A stretch of DNA of 64,000 nucleotides from positions 13,474,337 through 13,538,336 of the forward strand of contig NC_060064.1 of the NCBI RefSeq assembly GCF_020283565.1, written 5' to 3'. Source of the DNA: Trifolium pratense (taxonomy: Eukaryota > Streptophyta > Magnoliopsida > Fabales > Fabaceae). Under the pieces are notes generated by a model that worked only from the letters and a program-made list of their open reading frames with translations, was not told the origin of the DNA and searched no databases. Both the position numbers and the translations under genes were made by a program. Positions 20,788 through 36,021 of the stretch are shown in pieces (the stretch's first letter is position 1; every line of letters begins with the position of its first letter).

Positions 20788-23700
20788 CTACAGGCTTGAG
20801 GAGGTCCGACAGCGAAAATATAAAAACTGCAATAAAATCTAAAATAGATATTAAGGTAGACATATATCAGACCTCTTACTAGCAAACATTATGAGAGGCA
20901 GCTGAGAGGTTCAAAGTGAATGGTCTGAACCAGTTAGGCAGTTATTATGATATTAGGCAACAATTATTATATTAATAGATTGCTTCCTCGGTGTCTATAA
21001 CCAGAATTATTATTAATTTATATGAAAAGGGAGGAAAATATATATTCCGGTCTAAGAGGCCTCCGGAAATCAATGCATAACGTTTTAATATAATAAACTA
21101 AACTCCAAAGGCTATCATTGCTGATCCTACATATAACTTAAAACTATGTATAATCCACTTTTCTCTTGCAAGAATAATTTGATAGAACATAAATACAAGG
21201 ATACGAAAAAATCAAGAAGAACACACCCTCCTGCATCTACCAGCCATGGTAGATTTGGTTTGATTGTTGACCAATCCAAGCTTCTCACAAGTATGCTACA
21301 TAAAAAGATAATGGATATGTTCATTAAATACAAGTGATAATTTCATATCTTTGCTATATTTTCAATTGGCAAAAGTCAGTTTGGTGCCGAAACATAAAAT
21401 AGAGAAGATAATATGAAGCGGACGCAAACCTTGCAACATAAGTGGAGTTCCCAATTAAAGCAAACAGAAACATCAAAGGATTGAGGCCCTACAAATCATA
21501 AAAGATTTCAAACTATTCCCTTAAAACATGAATACTGCTTCGTGCAACTAGAAATAAAATATCTTTTACTGCTCTCATAAGGGTGAATCTGGTGAAAGGA
21601 TTTAAAGTTGCTAAAGATAAACAAAAATAAAATTTATAAAGGATCACAGCTTTAATAGATTAGAGTCCCTGACCTCAGCATGTCCCCTTCTGATCTGCAA
21701 AATTGTTAAGATATCCATCAATATAAACAATCAGTTGTTGAAGTGTATGATCTACTAAAAAATTTAAGCCTATTAGACGACTTTGGGTTTTCAAATATAT
21801 AGCACGCATTTCCAGGTTTATTGATTAAAGGCTATAAAATGATGTGACGAATGACTACAGTCCATTACCAGTTCAACAATAATTTCACATTTAAAAAAAT
21901 GTATAATCTCATCTAATGTAACATAATTTTTATCTGCAGTCCATACTAAGGTTAAATATATAACTCACATTTAAAAAAATTTGAGGCATTCTTCCACTCA
22001 AATATACAAATGTCATTGCCCAACCAAGGAAGGTCCCAATGCTACTGTTTCCTGATGCACCATTTTCCAACAACTGATCTCCACTAACCTGCAATAGCTA
22101 AAAGAATTGATGACAAATACCACATAATATTTCATTTTATTTTTGTTTTGACACGATTGAAAGTTTAACATAAATATAATGGTAAACCCACTTGGGTTGG
22201 TGCATTGGTATTGGCTTGGGACCTGAGAGTGTGCTCCTCTTGAGGTCTGAGGTTCGATTCTCTCTTGCGCCAATTTGGGTGGGCTAATTTAGCTTCTTCA
22301 AAAAAAACATAAATATAATGGTCATGACCCAATGATTCCAAAAGCTCATGTTGGTTTTTATTTTGGTTAAAAGATGTTGTATAAAAGTACATGCCTGGTT
22401 TTATCTGACATGCCCCCTAACGCAAAAGTGTTTTGGGCTTGAAGCATGAACTATGCAGGGACCCATCCTACCTAATGCCAAAATTCAACTCTTCTTTATA
22501 AGAACGAAGGCAACAAGGATCAAGCTTTAGACAATGCGATCACAAAGGCTTGATATTATCTTAGAATAACTTAGATGATCTCAGGATTATATTACCGAAT
22601 CATAATCATACATCAGAGACCTTGTTCTTTCTCTTTCCTCTTAATATAAAATCCTACAACTTGCACGCAGAATCAGAGCGATACCATCCTCCCCAACCTA
22701 TCATGTCACTATTTCAATGTTGAGTTTCCCAAAGTCTGAATCTCTACTATCTCTCATCGCTGGTCATTAGAATCTCTCCTCCGTCATGCAAATCTTCTGA
22801 GATATTCAGAATCTCTCCTCTAACATGTCATCTTTTTGGCATGATGGGATTCTCTCCTTCAGGGTGCAATATTTTTCAATGTGTTCAAATTTTCTCCTTT
22901 TTCATGTGATCTCATTTGATTTCCATTCTCCACCTCCATGTTCCCCTTTTTGAGGTGTCTATTGCACATTTCGGTCCAGCCTGCAGCTTCCACCATCCAC
23001 CTCCACCAAAAAAATTCACCAGTTTTCCAGCGAAACCAATGCCATCTGTCGCATGGGCGCCTATCAATTTCGTCTCGAAACCTCAAGTTTAAAGGAGCTT
23101 CCATGCACCCACACACGTATTTTTCTACCGCGATCTTTCAGCTCTTCTGCCATTCCCTCTGCCAAATTTCCAGTAGCTTCTACTGTGGTAGTTGCTAGAC
23201 TTCCCTAGTCTATCCTCAGTTTGCAATTTTGGTTTCCCATCAGTAACCATCCTGCGTAACAACTGCTGTTTGTTGCATGTTTCTCTCTCTGTTCTCTGCT
23301 AAACCATTGCTTCTAACATCTCTATTGCCCTATCTACCAGCTCTCTAACTATGTCCGGCCCCACTGGTCTAAACTCTAAAATGTTCAATTATATTTTCTT
23401 TTCCCTAAAGTGCCGTATTTATAACAAGTTTAAATCTTAGTAAGCTTTAGCTTCAAGGGGGAGTGTTGGAAGATATGAGAATATCATATAATATATTGAT
23501 ATTATGTTGAAGTGTTATAGATTACCGCATAAGACTAGTTCCTATATTTCTTAGTTACTATTAAGACTTATTTATATTAATATAAACAAGGGATAGTGCT
23601 TAACATTTTTGTTTCATTAAATAACAATCAATCATATCAAACAATAATCATATTTCAGAGACCACATTCTCTTTCTTCTCTCTTTATCTAAAATCCTATA

Positions 23701-26700
23701 ACTTCAATACAGTATCTATTGCCATTTAATGAATCTGCAATTCCAATAACTCAAGCTATGGGTGGAAGTACATGAATGATTTTAATTTAACAATAACAAC
23801 AAATATTGCTTTAAACTGAATGTCACTCTCACCCATAATTGACTGAGATGTCGACAATCACCTAGGCATGTCCTATCAATAACCCAGAAGATTCATATTG
23901 TGAATAATACATTCAGAGGATACCAAGTTACCAACTGGTGAAGAAGGCGTAGTCTTTGGAAGTGCATCAGGTTGTAGGATAGAATAATGTATGCATCAGG
24001 AAGGGAGCACTGGGAGAACTACATGGAGAGGGTTACCTTCGAATCTATAACTGATCATCAAATTGACCAAAACAGAGGTAGAAGAACAACCAAAGCTTTT
24101 TCTCATTAGGTGGCGTCAAATCTTTTTCTCACAAGGTGTAGGTTACATGGATCAGACAATGCCATAATATTTTGTCGTGGAACATATCTTAGACAGACCA
24201 TTTAATTCTAGGTCTCTCTTAACGGTTTGACCTATATTTTTCTTTGGTCTCCTATTTCAACTATTTGACTATCGTCAGTTTGGCCTACCCTCCTTAGTGG
24301 TTCTTCCACAAGTCTTCCCCAAACATGCCTAAACCAAAGACTACCATTTTCCTATACTAAGTTGTTCCTGAGTTTATCTCTAATGACTTTATTTCTAATC
24401 AATGACTTTATTTTCCCATTAATGCAATTGATAAAAAAATAAGGAACAAATGAAATAGAAAAAATGCATCTGATGATCAAGTTATTCCAATTTCTTGCAG
24501 GATACACTAACAAAATAATAAACATCAGATTGATTTTGCAACACAGAAACCTAGAGTTGCAACTTGTATTACCTGAAAAAGCTTTCTTCCAACATAAACC
24601 ACGAATTGTTGTCTTGGGTTTGAGACCACGGGATTGATTCCTTTATCTAATGATTTATACAGATTGATAACACCAAGAAAACTTAATGTGTACACCTGAA
24701 TAAAGACTAGAGACAATTAGATTTAAATGCTAACAACGTCATAATCATTTACAATGTAGTAGTAGTAGTACTAGTAGAACTAGATGTTTACCAAACATAG
24801 AGTAGATTTGATCTTCAAAGTTGGGGAAGATTGCGTGGTAACATCTGAACCAAGCAACTTCTCTTCTACAGAATCTAGAAAAGGAGAAGTAGGTGGTGTC
24901 ATTCTCTGGGCCAAGAAGGATCCTGCTGTTGGTGTGTGACTCATGGTCAGAGATCTTGCTGACCTAATGAATTCAAAACCTAAATGAGTATACTAAGAAC
25001 TTTCCGAAATATTGAGAAAGCAAAGTTCACTACATATTTTGTATACAATTATGATTATTCTGCTTGTATTACCACAAAAGAAATCACCAGAACTCAGCAA
25101 GACCAATAGGAAAAAGATTTTTTTTTTTTCATGAATCATCAATATTTTGATAAAGAAAACTTTCAAAGGTAAGAAACTACATGTTGGTGAGAAATCCTGA
25201 AGATTTCAATCAAGAGAAACAGGAGAGTTTGGAGATTAATCATGAACTAGGGGCTCACAATAATTTTGATATCGAGTGATGTTATTTTTGACAAACACTT
25301 TTTGCAAAACTTTCAATACATTATTTTAATGAAGTTACGCTTTGGTCCCAAAAAATTAGGTTGGTGTCAATTCAGTCCCTAAAAGTTAAGCAGCGGCAAT
25401 TTAGTCTTCAGAAGATGGAGAGTGACATTAATTTAGTTATCTAAAGAAAGTGACATGATTAGGAAATGCCATAAATTTAGTCCTTAAGTTCACGGTTTGT
25501 GCACAGAAGGATTTTTTTATGTCAATTTCCATTGTTAAGGAACTAATGTCACTTAAGATTCATACTAAAAGTAATGTCAACAGAGCCTTTGAAGGAAACA
25601 AATGGATTATTACACTGTTTCTTTGTTTAAACATATTGGGATATCAGCAGGTTATGAACAGTGTTTGTGCAAGTAGCATTACATTTTTCTGTTAATTCCC
25701 AAAACAAAGGATATTGAACCCCCAGAACTGATCAGGGTAGACACCCAAAATTTCTTGGTAAATCATTGTTTCTATGTAAGGACATATTATGCATAAATAG
25801 TAATGATCCCCTTGAATCTTATATGTTTATGAATGAAGCAAGGTTATTGCCAGTTTGAAGCAAACACAATAAGCTTGTCCTCAAACTGGAAGGCTAAATA
25901 AATCAAACACTACCCACCATAATTTTTAAATAGTTCTATAACATTGAAGATAAGTGCATTTTAAACTGACAACTTTTTGATGAAATGAATTGAAGTTTAT
26001 TTATATACTGCCCATTATGGAGGAACAATCAGATATTTTCTTCATACCCAAAAAATCAGGAGATTGATGATAACTAAGAAGCTAGAACACAACAATGCAT
26101 TATGAAGAAATTTAATGAGAAAGATTTGTTACTGGTAGAATAAGTCTTCTCTTCCGGTAAATATACTTGGAGGGTGTTCTGGAAAAGGAATAGGAGAACT
26201 CAGTTCAGCATCAAACTCATGACTCTGTTCAGCATCACTGACTTTTTCTACTTGTCCAGCTTTTGTTGGTGTTTCAACCTGTTCATTCATGGAATGATAT
26301 AATACAGTTAAAAATATTGTATTAGGCAATTTGAGTTTACTGAATGTATCTAAACTTGTTTGTCAAGAATTGCTCACAAACTTTTCAAAAATTAACTGTA
26401 ATTGACCGTTTTATGGTCATATATAGTCCCAAGAGAGAGAAAAAAATGCAAACAAAACTCTTGGATTTCTTGCACCGTGGTTTTCATAAAATTCAATTTT
26501 TATAGTAGCAACTTTTTCTCGTTACTTGAATGATATGGATCATCTGTAGTATGCCACATAAAAAAAGCTACTTAATATATCTCTTTGGAGATAACATCCA
26601 AGGTCATATATGATCATTATCTACTCACATGGTCTATATACATCACACATAGTAGTTACATAATTTTCAAGAGCCTGTCATTTGGGGGTTAGCTTCAATC

Positions 26701-28209
26701 CGTACCAAAAAAAAGCATTATCTTATTTCTTCCATATACTATTTGCAAGTCATGCTCCTAAGAAATCTCTCAAGTTCACTAATTGAAGGAGGGAGATACA
26801 CTATTTGCAATTTTGGAAAGCGATTATAATCAGCAGACATATACAAGTAAAACAGATCATATAAAGCATAAGTATATGGATAGGAATTTTTACCTTGAGC
26901 TGTCTCTTGTACTGTGATTGGGGATATATGTATCCATAGTAAATGGATTGTGAACCAAGGGAAACTGTTATAATGGTGTATAGCTGCATATTAATACATC
27001 CGAAGAAAGGTAACATCAAACCGGCTAACAGAGAGTGGGAAATCCAGATAACAATAATGATTTACTAAGTACAATAACTCATCAGTCTTCAGCTAGAGTC
27101 CTTACCACTGCCATATAGAATTGAGTTGGGAGCTGCATAAAGAAATAAAACAAATCATTAAGCATACTGATAATGGAAGAAGTAATAGCAAACTTTAAAG
27201 ATAGCTCCTAAGACTTAAGAGGAAAGCTACTTTAATATTTAAGACACGAGAGAGATACTCACAGTTGTAGGTTCCAGCATGCACCCAAATACGTTGAATA
27301 GATCTCTGCAGTACATAAACATACCGTATCAAAATAGTGAATGAGCCATGCTAGCGGACTAGGATCAGTAAGTGTATCATTAAAAATGAGAATAAAACAT
27401 TCATAGATGAGATTATATGACAATATTTATAGAAAATCCATGCTGATTTTTTTGTTTCCATTTTAAGCGTACACCAAATTGCTTCCTACAGGATATACTT
27501 CCATTGAACTACATCCCTAAAGAGAATTTAAACAGTTTTTTTTGCAGAAATCACATTCATCAATCTAGTAATGTGAGATCTCAAATGACATAATCAAGGT
27601 TAAAAAGATTACATTAAGTACCAAGATGTGTTATAGATACAAATAGACCAGCAAAACAGACAAACAGATAAAACTGCATAGTTAGCAATCAATTATTTAA
27701 GAATAAGCCATCATTTTAGCTCCTTGAATGTCATTCTCTATCCAATTTTTTTGACACAAAGTATATGAAAATCCGTCACGTTGGTCCCTAACATCTTAAT
27801 AGCATGAATTAAATTGACAAATTTATATACTTTTTAGGGACTACTAATTATACTGATATATTTTAGGGACTAAATTGATGATTTATTCATTATTTAAACC
27901 GAATCAGACAAGCAAAATGCAAGCAGCCCTTACAAAATCTCATTGAAAAGCTAACTTACCCAATAATCCAAGTGATCAAGAAAGTTGCAGAGAGACCATC
28001 AGTAGATTTTGCTCTATAGTTAGTGATTATTTGAGGTATCTCAGCAACAACCCAAATAACAACACTTACTAAACCTAAGGCAAAAGAAGCTGTCTCCTTC
28101 CCACTGCTCATATTCTTTCTGGCTAATTCCAAACAATGCTGATTACTTTGACACCACAGTAAAATGTTGATGCTCTCAAACACTCCGATTGCATCAAATA
28201 AACCGATAT
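20788..28209 (-). CDS. PQ-loop repeat membrane transporter (12 exons; 5' end unresolved)
   Basis: Exons (minus strand): 28209-27960, 27305-27263, 27132-27106, 26983-26894, 26278-26133, 24963-24792, 24695-24573, 22088-21969, 21694-21674, 21488-21430, 21295-21205 and 20838-20788. All join in frame at GT/AG sites and end at TAG. Two PQ motifs are present, EIPQIITN in the first exon and RMPQIFLN in the eighth, each in a hydrophobic pair of helices. A polar loop lies between them. The family includes the lysosomal/vacuolar cationic amino acid exporters (yeast Ypq, animal PQLC2). That role here is an inference. No ATG opens the first exon: the first in-frame Met (MSSGKETASF) would give about 364 aa with both PQ loops. 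An upstream coding exon near 28670-28790 is possible but could not be joined in frame. A SINE lies in one intron. Confidence 0.85.
22167..22322 (+). mobile_element. tRNA-derived SINE with 17-bp TSD
   Basis: The body is 22184-22305, flanked by perfect copies of AACATAAATATAATGGT (22167-22183 and 22306-22322). It carries pol III promoter-like boxes: an A box (TGGTATTGGCTTGGG) and a B box (GGTTCGATTC). It ends in an A-rich tail. It lies in an intron of the PQ-loop gene. Confidence 0.85.
22420..23706 (+). mobile_element. Degenerate LTR-retrotransposon remnant
   Basis: A purine tract (TTCAAGGGGGAG) directly precedes TGTTGGAAGATATGAG at 23464, and the segment to 23706 ends AACTTCA, like a 3' LTR of about 243 bp. 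A partly similar stretch (CAGAGACC...CTCTTTC...AAAATCCTACAACTT) at 22600-22664 resembles the end of a 5' LTR. No pol or gag coding survives between them. It sits in the PQ-loop gene's long intron. Confidence 0.45.
24115..24420 (-). pseudogene. LINE reverse-transcriptase C-terminal remnant
   Basis: The minus strand translates, with several stops, to fragments such as FRHVW...RLVEEPLRRVGQTDDSQIV. These resemble the conserved end of plant L1-type RTs (pattern RWFGHV-RRP-EA-VRRVDQ). It is short and decayed, and lies inside the PQ-loop intron. Confidence 0.55.
25344..25560. repeat. Possible GGTCCC/TAGGGAC-type repeat
   Basis: TTTGGTCCCAAAAAATTAGG, CAGTCCCTAAAAGTTAAG and several -TTTAGTC- blocks are typical of short dispersed plant elements. 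The termini are unclear. A similar patch lies at 27743-27885. Confidence 0.3.
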
Positions 28210-29640
28210 CTACAATCCACAAATGAAATATCAAATAAACAACAACAAAACCTTTAGCACTTCAAAATGGTACTCTCCGGTCACTATTATAAGCCAAAAT
28301 TTCATTTATTAGATTCATTGAATAACTGATGTATCTGGTCGATATTATAAACCAGATACATCAATTATTCAATTAACTCGTGTCAAGAAACCAAATTGGT
28401 CAAATGAATAACTAATGTATCTTGTCAATATTATAATCACACATCACATGATGACAACATACATATATATATATCACATTATGGCAATAACAAAAAGAAG
28501 TAATACTATATAATAAAATGGAATCTTGAAAAAGTTAAGGGTTTTTCATGTGAATCAAAGAATGAAAATTGAATATTAAGAAACCAATAACATTGAATTC
28601 ACATTGATTGATTGAATGAAACGAACAAAAAGAACACATTGCAAAGAAAAAGGATTGATTGTGAAGTGGAAAGTACCAAAGTTTGGGTCAAGTTGTTACA
28701 TTTGCATGCGGCGCATTCGCAATCGCAATTAGAAATGAATGAATACTTCACTTCAATCGCGATCAGAATATTCAGTGTGTCTGTTATTTGACATGATTTT
28801 ATTAAGAGAAATTGAAGAAAAATAATTTAGTCATATGTTTTACCTTTCTTTTATTTAATTATTATAATTATTTAACCCATATGGTTTACATTTTCAATTT
28901 TCGTCAAAAAAGTGGAGGATAAATATTCAAAAAAATAAATAAATAAATAAATAAAACATTTTTATCATTATACTACTAATGTTTAAAATTACATTAAATG
29001 ATTAAATAAATAAAAAATTACATTAAATGTGACCGTCTTCTATCCACTCCAAATCACTCTATTTTGGAGGATCTGAATTCCATGTTGTAAAATTTTTGCG
29101 CAGTTTCACATAGTATTAGGTCACGGTTTTTCATTTGAAATGAGACGGTTTTGATATTACATTTCACTCATCATGTTTAAATTAGACGGATCAGATCAAT
29201 TACTGCATGATGCAGTAACTGAGACCAACTTTGTTCTCCTAGTAGATGCGATTGTCGGAGTCTCCTTCTTACATCTCACACGTTTCTCTAATGTATTTTC
29301 ATATATGTAAACAAAAAAAATTGAATCAATAAAAAAAAACAAAGCATCAACATTAGAGTATTTCACTTACGGACAGCGAACAAGTTTTAGTTGGTTTGCT
29401 TCCTATGTAGCGAATTAAACCAGTTAGAAAAAAAAATGCAAAACAAACTTGAAGATTCAATCAATTGTGTACTAACCTCTTTTTGTTGCCTTTGTTCTTC
29501 ACTTGTTACGTGATTTCAAGCCCAAATGCGCAACAAACTGTTGATTTTGATGAGCTTTTTAAGTTTTAGGTTTTTGGAGAGTTTTTAGAGAAATTTGAGT
29601 TTTTGTGTAACTATTGAAATGAGGAGGAAGGTGATGCTGC
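28210..29640. other. Upstream region of the PQ-loop gene
   Basis: It includes a patch that translates on the minus strand to Cys-rich SNCDCECAACKCNN (near 28740-28690), conserved in copy B but without an ATG. It also has possible noncoding exons with good splice sites near 29476 (AAGAG|GTTAGT) and 29370 (GTCC|GTAAGT). No coding model is secure. Confidence 0.35.
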
Positions 29641-29644
29641 TCGT

Positions 29645-29653
29645 TATATATAG
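29645..29653 (-). promoter_or_regulatory. TATA-like box upstream of the PQ-loop gene
   Basis: The minus strand reads CTATATATAA, followed by a leader with a plausible 5' splice site. It is conserved in copy B at 54734-54742. The link to the PQ-loop gene is an inference. Confidence 0.3.
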
Positions 29654-30040
29654 AGAATATGTTCGCATTTTACAAAGCGAATGATTTTTTTTTTCAAATT
29701 AGGATGTTGTTTCATCCAGGGAGTATGAATGATGTAGACATTGAGGATGTGTAAAAAAAAAAACCAGTCACTCGCTACATAAACAACAAACTAAGTTCAC
29801 TATCTATATAGCGAGGAGATATATTGGTCATTTTAGGGGGCACGAGGGAAATGGTGGGGGACAAGAGTAAACTTTTTAGCTATTTTAACCAAGATATTGA
29901 GCTTCAAATGGTCAATAAACTCCCCTACCCGGTGGAAATAATTTTTAACCAGACCATATTTACCTTGCGACACATAGTTTTAAAACCCGGACCGACGATC
30001 AACCCGGTCAAGACACTGGGTCACTGGTTGGACCAACGAG

Positions 30041-30620
30041 TGTTCGCTTGTTTAACGTGTGCAAGTATACACAATCAAATTGCAGCAAGTAATAAGATAG
30101 AGTATCGTACCCACATGGATTGCGAAGGGAACTTCGTTTCAATTCTTATTCAGACAATTCTTAGCTTATGAGCATGAAAGTAACAAAACATCATTTTGGG
30201 TTTTTATAATAGAAAATGTAAATGACAAATAATGAAAATAGGTTTTGGTAACAATAGTTGGAAAGTGTTGGAATCAATGATCAGTCTAACTAGGTTCAAT
30301 GTTTGTGTGTGATAAGTATTGTCATGGCTATTGTGACCAAGTTTGCCTTGTGGTGTATGTCTACAATGTTAGATAATAAAATGAGGGATAAGGTGGGTCC
30401 TATGTCGAGGTCACGTTTAATTCATTTTAATCCAGAAAACCTTTTTAATCACTATGGCCTCAAGGCTTATGTCTAAGTCCTCAAGTAAGAAGTATGTGTC
30501 CATCCTCTACTTAACCATATTAGTTCATTGAATCCATTTACTATTAGATGTCTCATAATAATAATAATAATAATAAACTTGTATCTAATCCTAAATTGAT
30601 CAATCTCATAATCAAATATA
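30041..30620 (-). repeat. LTR fragment, same family as the solo LTR at 43176-44627
   Basis: The segment starting TGTTCGCTTGTTTAACGTGT is the reverse complement of the 44627 end. Further matching blocks include the ATGTCTAAGTCC/GGACTTAGACAT and GATGTCTCATAATAAT segments. It is present in both copies of the duplication (B: 55136-55690), so it came before the duplication. Its far end is not defined. Confidence 0.6.
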
Positions 30621-30662
30621 TAACAAAATAACAAATGGCTAAAATAGCATACCAACACACAA

Positions 30663-31470
30663 CACATCACCGGTGGCGGAGACACCATACAGCATGCTCG
30701 GGCACGTGCCCGAGCTGCCCAAACTATTATTTTTTATTTTTTTTATATAAATAGAAACCAGAAAAAGATACACTAAAAAAATAAAGAAAGAAGATACGCG
30801 TACGACTTCCACTCCACCGCTCTGTAACCAAAGAAATCAACAGCTCTCGTTCTTTCTCTCTCGGCTAGTCTTCGTTTCCTTCAATCTCTCGCCGCTCAAT
30901 CTCTGCCGACTGCCACCGCTCTGACTCTCTCTCACTTTCGCAGAATCGCAGAATCGCAGCCTAGCCTCTGTTTGAGGTAAGCAAACCCTAAAACCTTATT
31001 TTCTTCCTTGCTCTGTTTGTTCCTTCTCAAATCCTAACTAAACTTGATGGTGTTTATGTTTCTGTCTCTGTTTCCTTGCTCTATTTTCTGTTTATGTTTT
31101 TGTTACCTATTAAGTTGTTTTGAATTTTAAGTGATTATATGAATAATTGTTAAGCTGTTGCTCTATTTTCTGTGATTGTATACTACTATACTTTGAAGTT
31201 TAAAGATTGTTAAGTTGTTTTGTTTTGAATTTTAAATTCGTTAAGTTGTTTCTGTTAAGCTATTTTGATTGTTAAGCTGAATTTTTAAATTCAGTTTCTG
31301 GTTCTGTAACTCTGTTATTATATTTTGATTGTTCACTTCAAAGTTTAAGATTTCTGCAACTTTTATTTCTAGTTTTTTTTTTTGTTTTAACTCATGCTAT
31401 CCAAAAAAATATTGTGGTTAAAATTGTGCCCAAGCTCCGCTATAATCCTGGCTCCGCCACTGCACATCAC
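30663..31470. mobile_element. hAT element of 792 bp, copy A only, with captured leader-like sequence
   Basis: The element at 30671-31462 is flanked by CACATCAC on both sides (30663-30670 and 31463-31470). Copy B has the empty site at 55762. The ends are imperfect inverted repeats: CGGTGGCGGAGACACC and, reversed, CAGTGGCGGAGCCAGG. The interior has a pyrimidine-rich leader-like tract (30840-30970, CTTTCTCTCTCGG...) ending in GAG|GTAAGC, like a 5' UTR and first intron of a host or transposase gene. There is no transposase ORF. Confidence 0.9.
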
Positions 31471-32389
31471 ATGTTTTGTTTCTCTCAAAGGAATTTTTTG
31501 CACAAAAATAATACACGAGGAAAACAACTAACATCTAATAGAGGAAATATAATTCTCGCATAATCTAAGAAACATTCTTTGGATATAATTATATCTTTGT
31601 AACATTGACACCTTATTTAGGATTCTGAACTACAACTACACAAGTAACAACTTAAATCCTTAAGAATGTAGCCAACACTTTCATTAACCTTAAATATGAT
31701 CATACATAATGGACCACACAACTAGCCTTGGCACCATGAGTTTGTTGAAGTGTTTTGCTCAAACTCGGCACCAAAAGTATTTTAGTTGCTCAGAGGGAGG
31801 AAGTCAATTTCTCTGCATTAAAGAAAGGAAAAGGTTAATGAATTGTCGTTTCAAACATGAAGTCTTTGTCGAACAAAGTGTTTTCATGACAGTAGAACAT
31901 GAAAATCAGCATGTCATAAGTCACAAAGATAATAAGAGTTGTATTTACCTAAAATGTTCAACCATATATATGTAATGTAGCATCTGGATTTGAATTAGAA
32001 ATCTGCAGGAAATCATACAACAACTACTTTTAATATCTAACCTAAATTTGATGTAATTATACAAGCATCACTGATTAATTAATATGATCAAGTGCAAATA
32101 AATATGTCACATACATAAAATCTAGAAATTTACCACATGCTTAAAATATCAGGATGCAGACCATGTTCCCTTGCAAATAAAAATGACATTATCCCTTGTC
32201 GAAGAACAACCTGGGAAGTAATTGAAATGATATTAGTAGAGGGAGCCAATTCAGCAAATGGAAATTAAAATGTAAAATGTAACGACCTCAAGGGTTGGAT
32301 TAAAGGTGTCACATCAAGGAGTGAACAAGGCAAGAATATATGCATTTAGTGAAGAGATAGAAATTCAAACTTCACAACAACACTTGCCT
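31471..32389. other. 3' flank of CNL locus A
   Basis: The open frame 31709-31975 (+) is preserved in copy B with very few changes, but the same is true of all DNA around it. No gene is called. Confidence 0.35.
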
Positions 32390-34471
<2,082 letters not shown>

Positions 34472-36021
34472 CTGCAAAAATATATTACTCAGAAGTTCAA
34501 AACTAGTATAATACTTAATAATAATCATAATAACAAAGTTATCTATAAAAAACAGTTAAACTATTGGGTAAATAAATAGTCAATTACATTTTACTACGAA
34601 GAAAGTGGTTAAATTCCTCCTTTATACTTATGCTCCAAAACAGTATCCTGAGCAATACTAGAGGATTCGAGTCTTTTTGGTTGGACGGACTCTCCCTTTG
34701 TACTTAGCTAAATTCTCGTGAGGGGTTGTCTGCGAAGAATTCTGACCATAGATAAAAGTTCATGGTGGACCACTTTTGAAGCTGACCACTTATTGTATTA
34801 TAGTCATAATTTGACAATATATTATCGTCATAATTCCGAGAAATACAAGATGATTGCATCTTATGTGTTTTTTGAGGAAGAACTTGATTTGTTTTGCCCC
34901 TAAATTAAGTGAATCTCTTACAAACAATGGAAGATGGTAGGCACCATTGTATGGAAAATATCTCCACCAAATCAAACTACAATAAAGAGGTCTTATGCGT
35001 TTGAAATGACTGATCACTCGTCGTTTCTGATTGTAACCTCCGATATGTATTCACCATCTCTGCTCTATGATTGCCGTCTCTGATTTTTAACAATTTCAAT
35101 ATGTCGGTGTGCATAATTCAAACGGTTTTGAAGTTATAATAGCAAAAGTTTTGTGATGCTAGAATACATTAAATATAACATACATAAATTAAAGCCCTTG
35201 GTATATATATGACTGATAATACTCAGCCTCATAAGTTATTACAAATTTCTAAAAAATAATCAAACTGTTTTAATACCAAACAATTTAAAATATAAAAATA
35301 TCAAACTGTATTCAGGGTCTTGTGTCCTTGATAATCAAACAAAAGAAAAGTAGCAATAACACATTTGTCCTAATTGTTACACTTTTATTGCAGTTATTAA
35401 AATCTCCCTAACCATGCCTTATTCCCCTATCGAGACGCACGAAGAAACATTTCTCTATAAAAACCATCCTTGAAATTCTCTAACAAATAGAAGCATCCTT
35501 TGTGTAGATGAATGAAGACTTCAAAAGAAATTGCTTCTCTGAAAGGATCATTATTTTGCTTTGTCCAAAGCTAGTTCTCTGTGTTTCAAGACTTTCAATT
35601 TCCATCTATAATAGCAATGATAAAAAGGAATTTAGAGTTGAAATTTTTTTTATGGAAATTACATGATAAATATAGTGATATTCAATATGCAACTTTGCAG
35701 GTGAAACATCAAATATCAAAGATATATAGCCAATGAATAATATCCTTACCATTATCTAATTTGAACAGAAGAGATAATTCAATTTGGATCAATGGCTTCT
35801 TGATGAGTTACGTAGTATGTCTATACAATCATGAGCTACAAAAGAAAATCCAATAGTGTGCCTGTTGTCTTCAGGAAAGATGGCATGTTGTCTTCAGGAG
35901 CATCTCCCTTTTTACCGATATAATTCCTGTCACAAATATTACTTACATGTTGAGGTGCATTGATAATAGCTAGGTAGAAGAAAGGAGAAATTAAGAGACA
36001 AAGACAATTGCAATAATTCAT
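34472..36021. other. Rearranged stretch between alpha-NAC fragment and LRR exons
   Basis: Mostly unassigned AT-rich DNA. It holds a 42-bp inverted copy of the end of a CNL exon at 34808-34849. The minus-strand frame 35836-36021 has no recognised family. Confidence 0.4.
34808..34849 (+). repeat. 42-bp inverted copy of CNL exon 5 end
   Basis: It is the exact reverse complement of 36314-36355. The match ends precisely at the exon's last base (36314), where the genomic locus continues with the intron donor GTACAT and this copy with ATGATTGC. Confidence 0.85.

Noticed and set aside
22184..22305. tRNA-like A and B boxes suggesting a tRNA gene
   Set aside because: No cloverleaf was found, and it is flanked by 17-bp TSDs with an A-rich tail, so it is a SINE.
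27956..28234. Start of the PQ-loop protein at 28234
   Set aside because: The codon there is TTG, and ATTGTAG at 28210-28216 on the minus strand is a clear splice acceptor, so the frame upstream is intron.
31709..31975. 88-codon frame conserved in both duplicated copies (also 56006-56272)
   Set aside because: Conservation equals that of surrounding noncoding DNA, as expected from recent duplication; no recognised domain or codon-level pattern.
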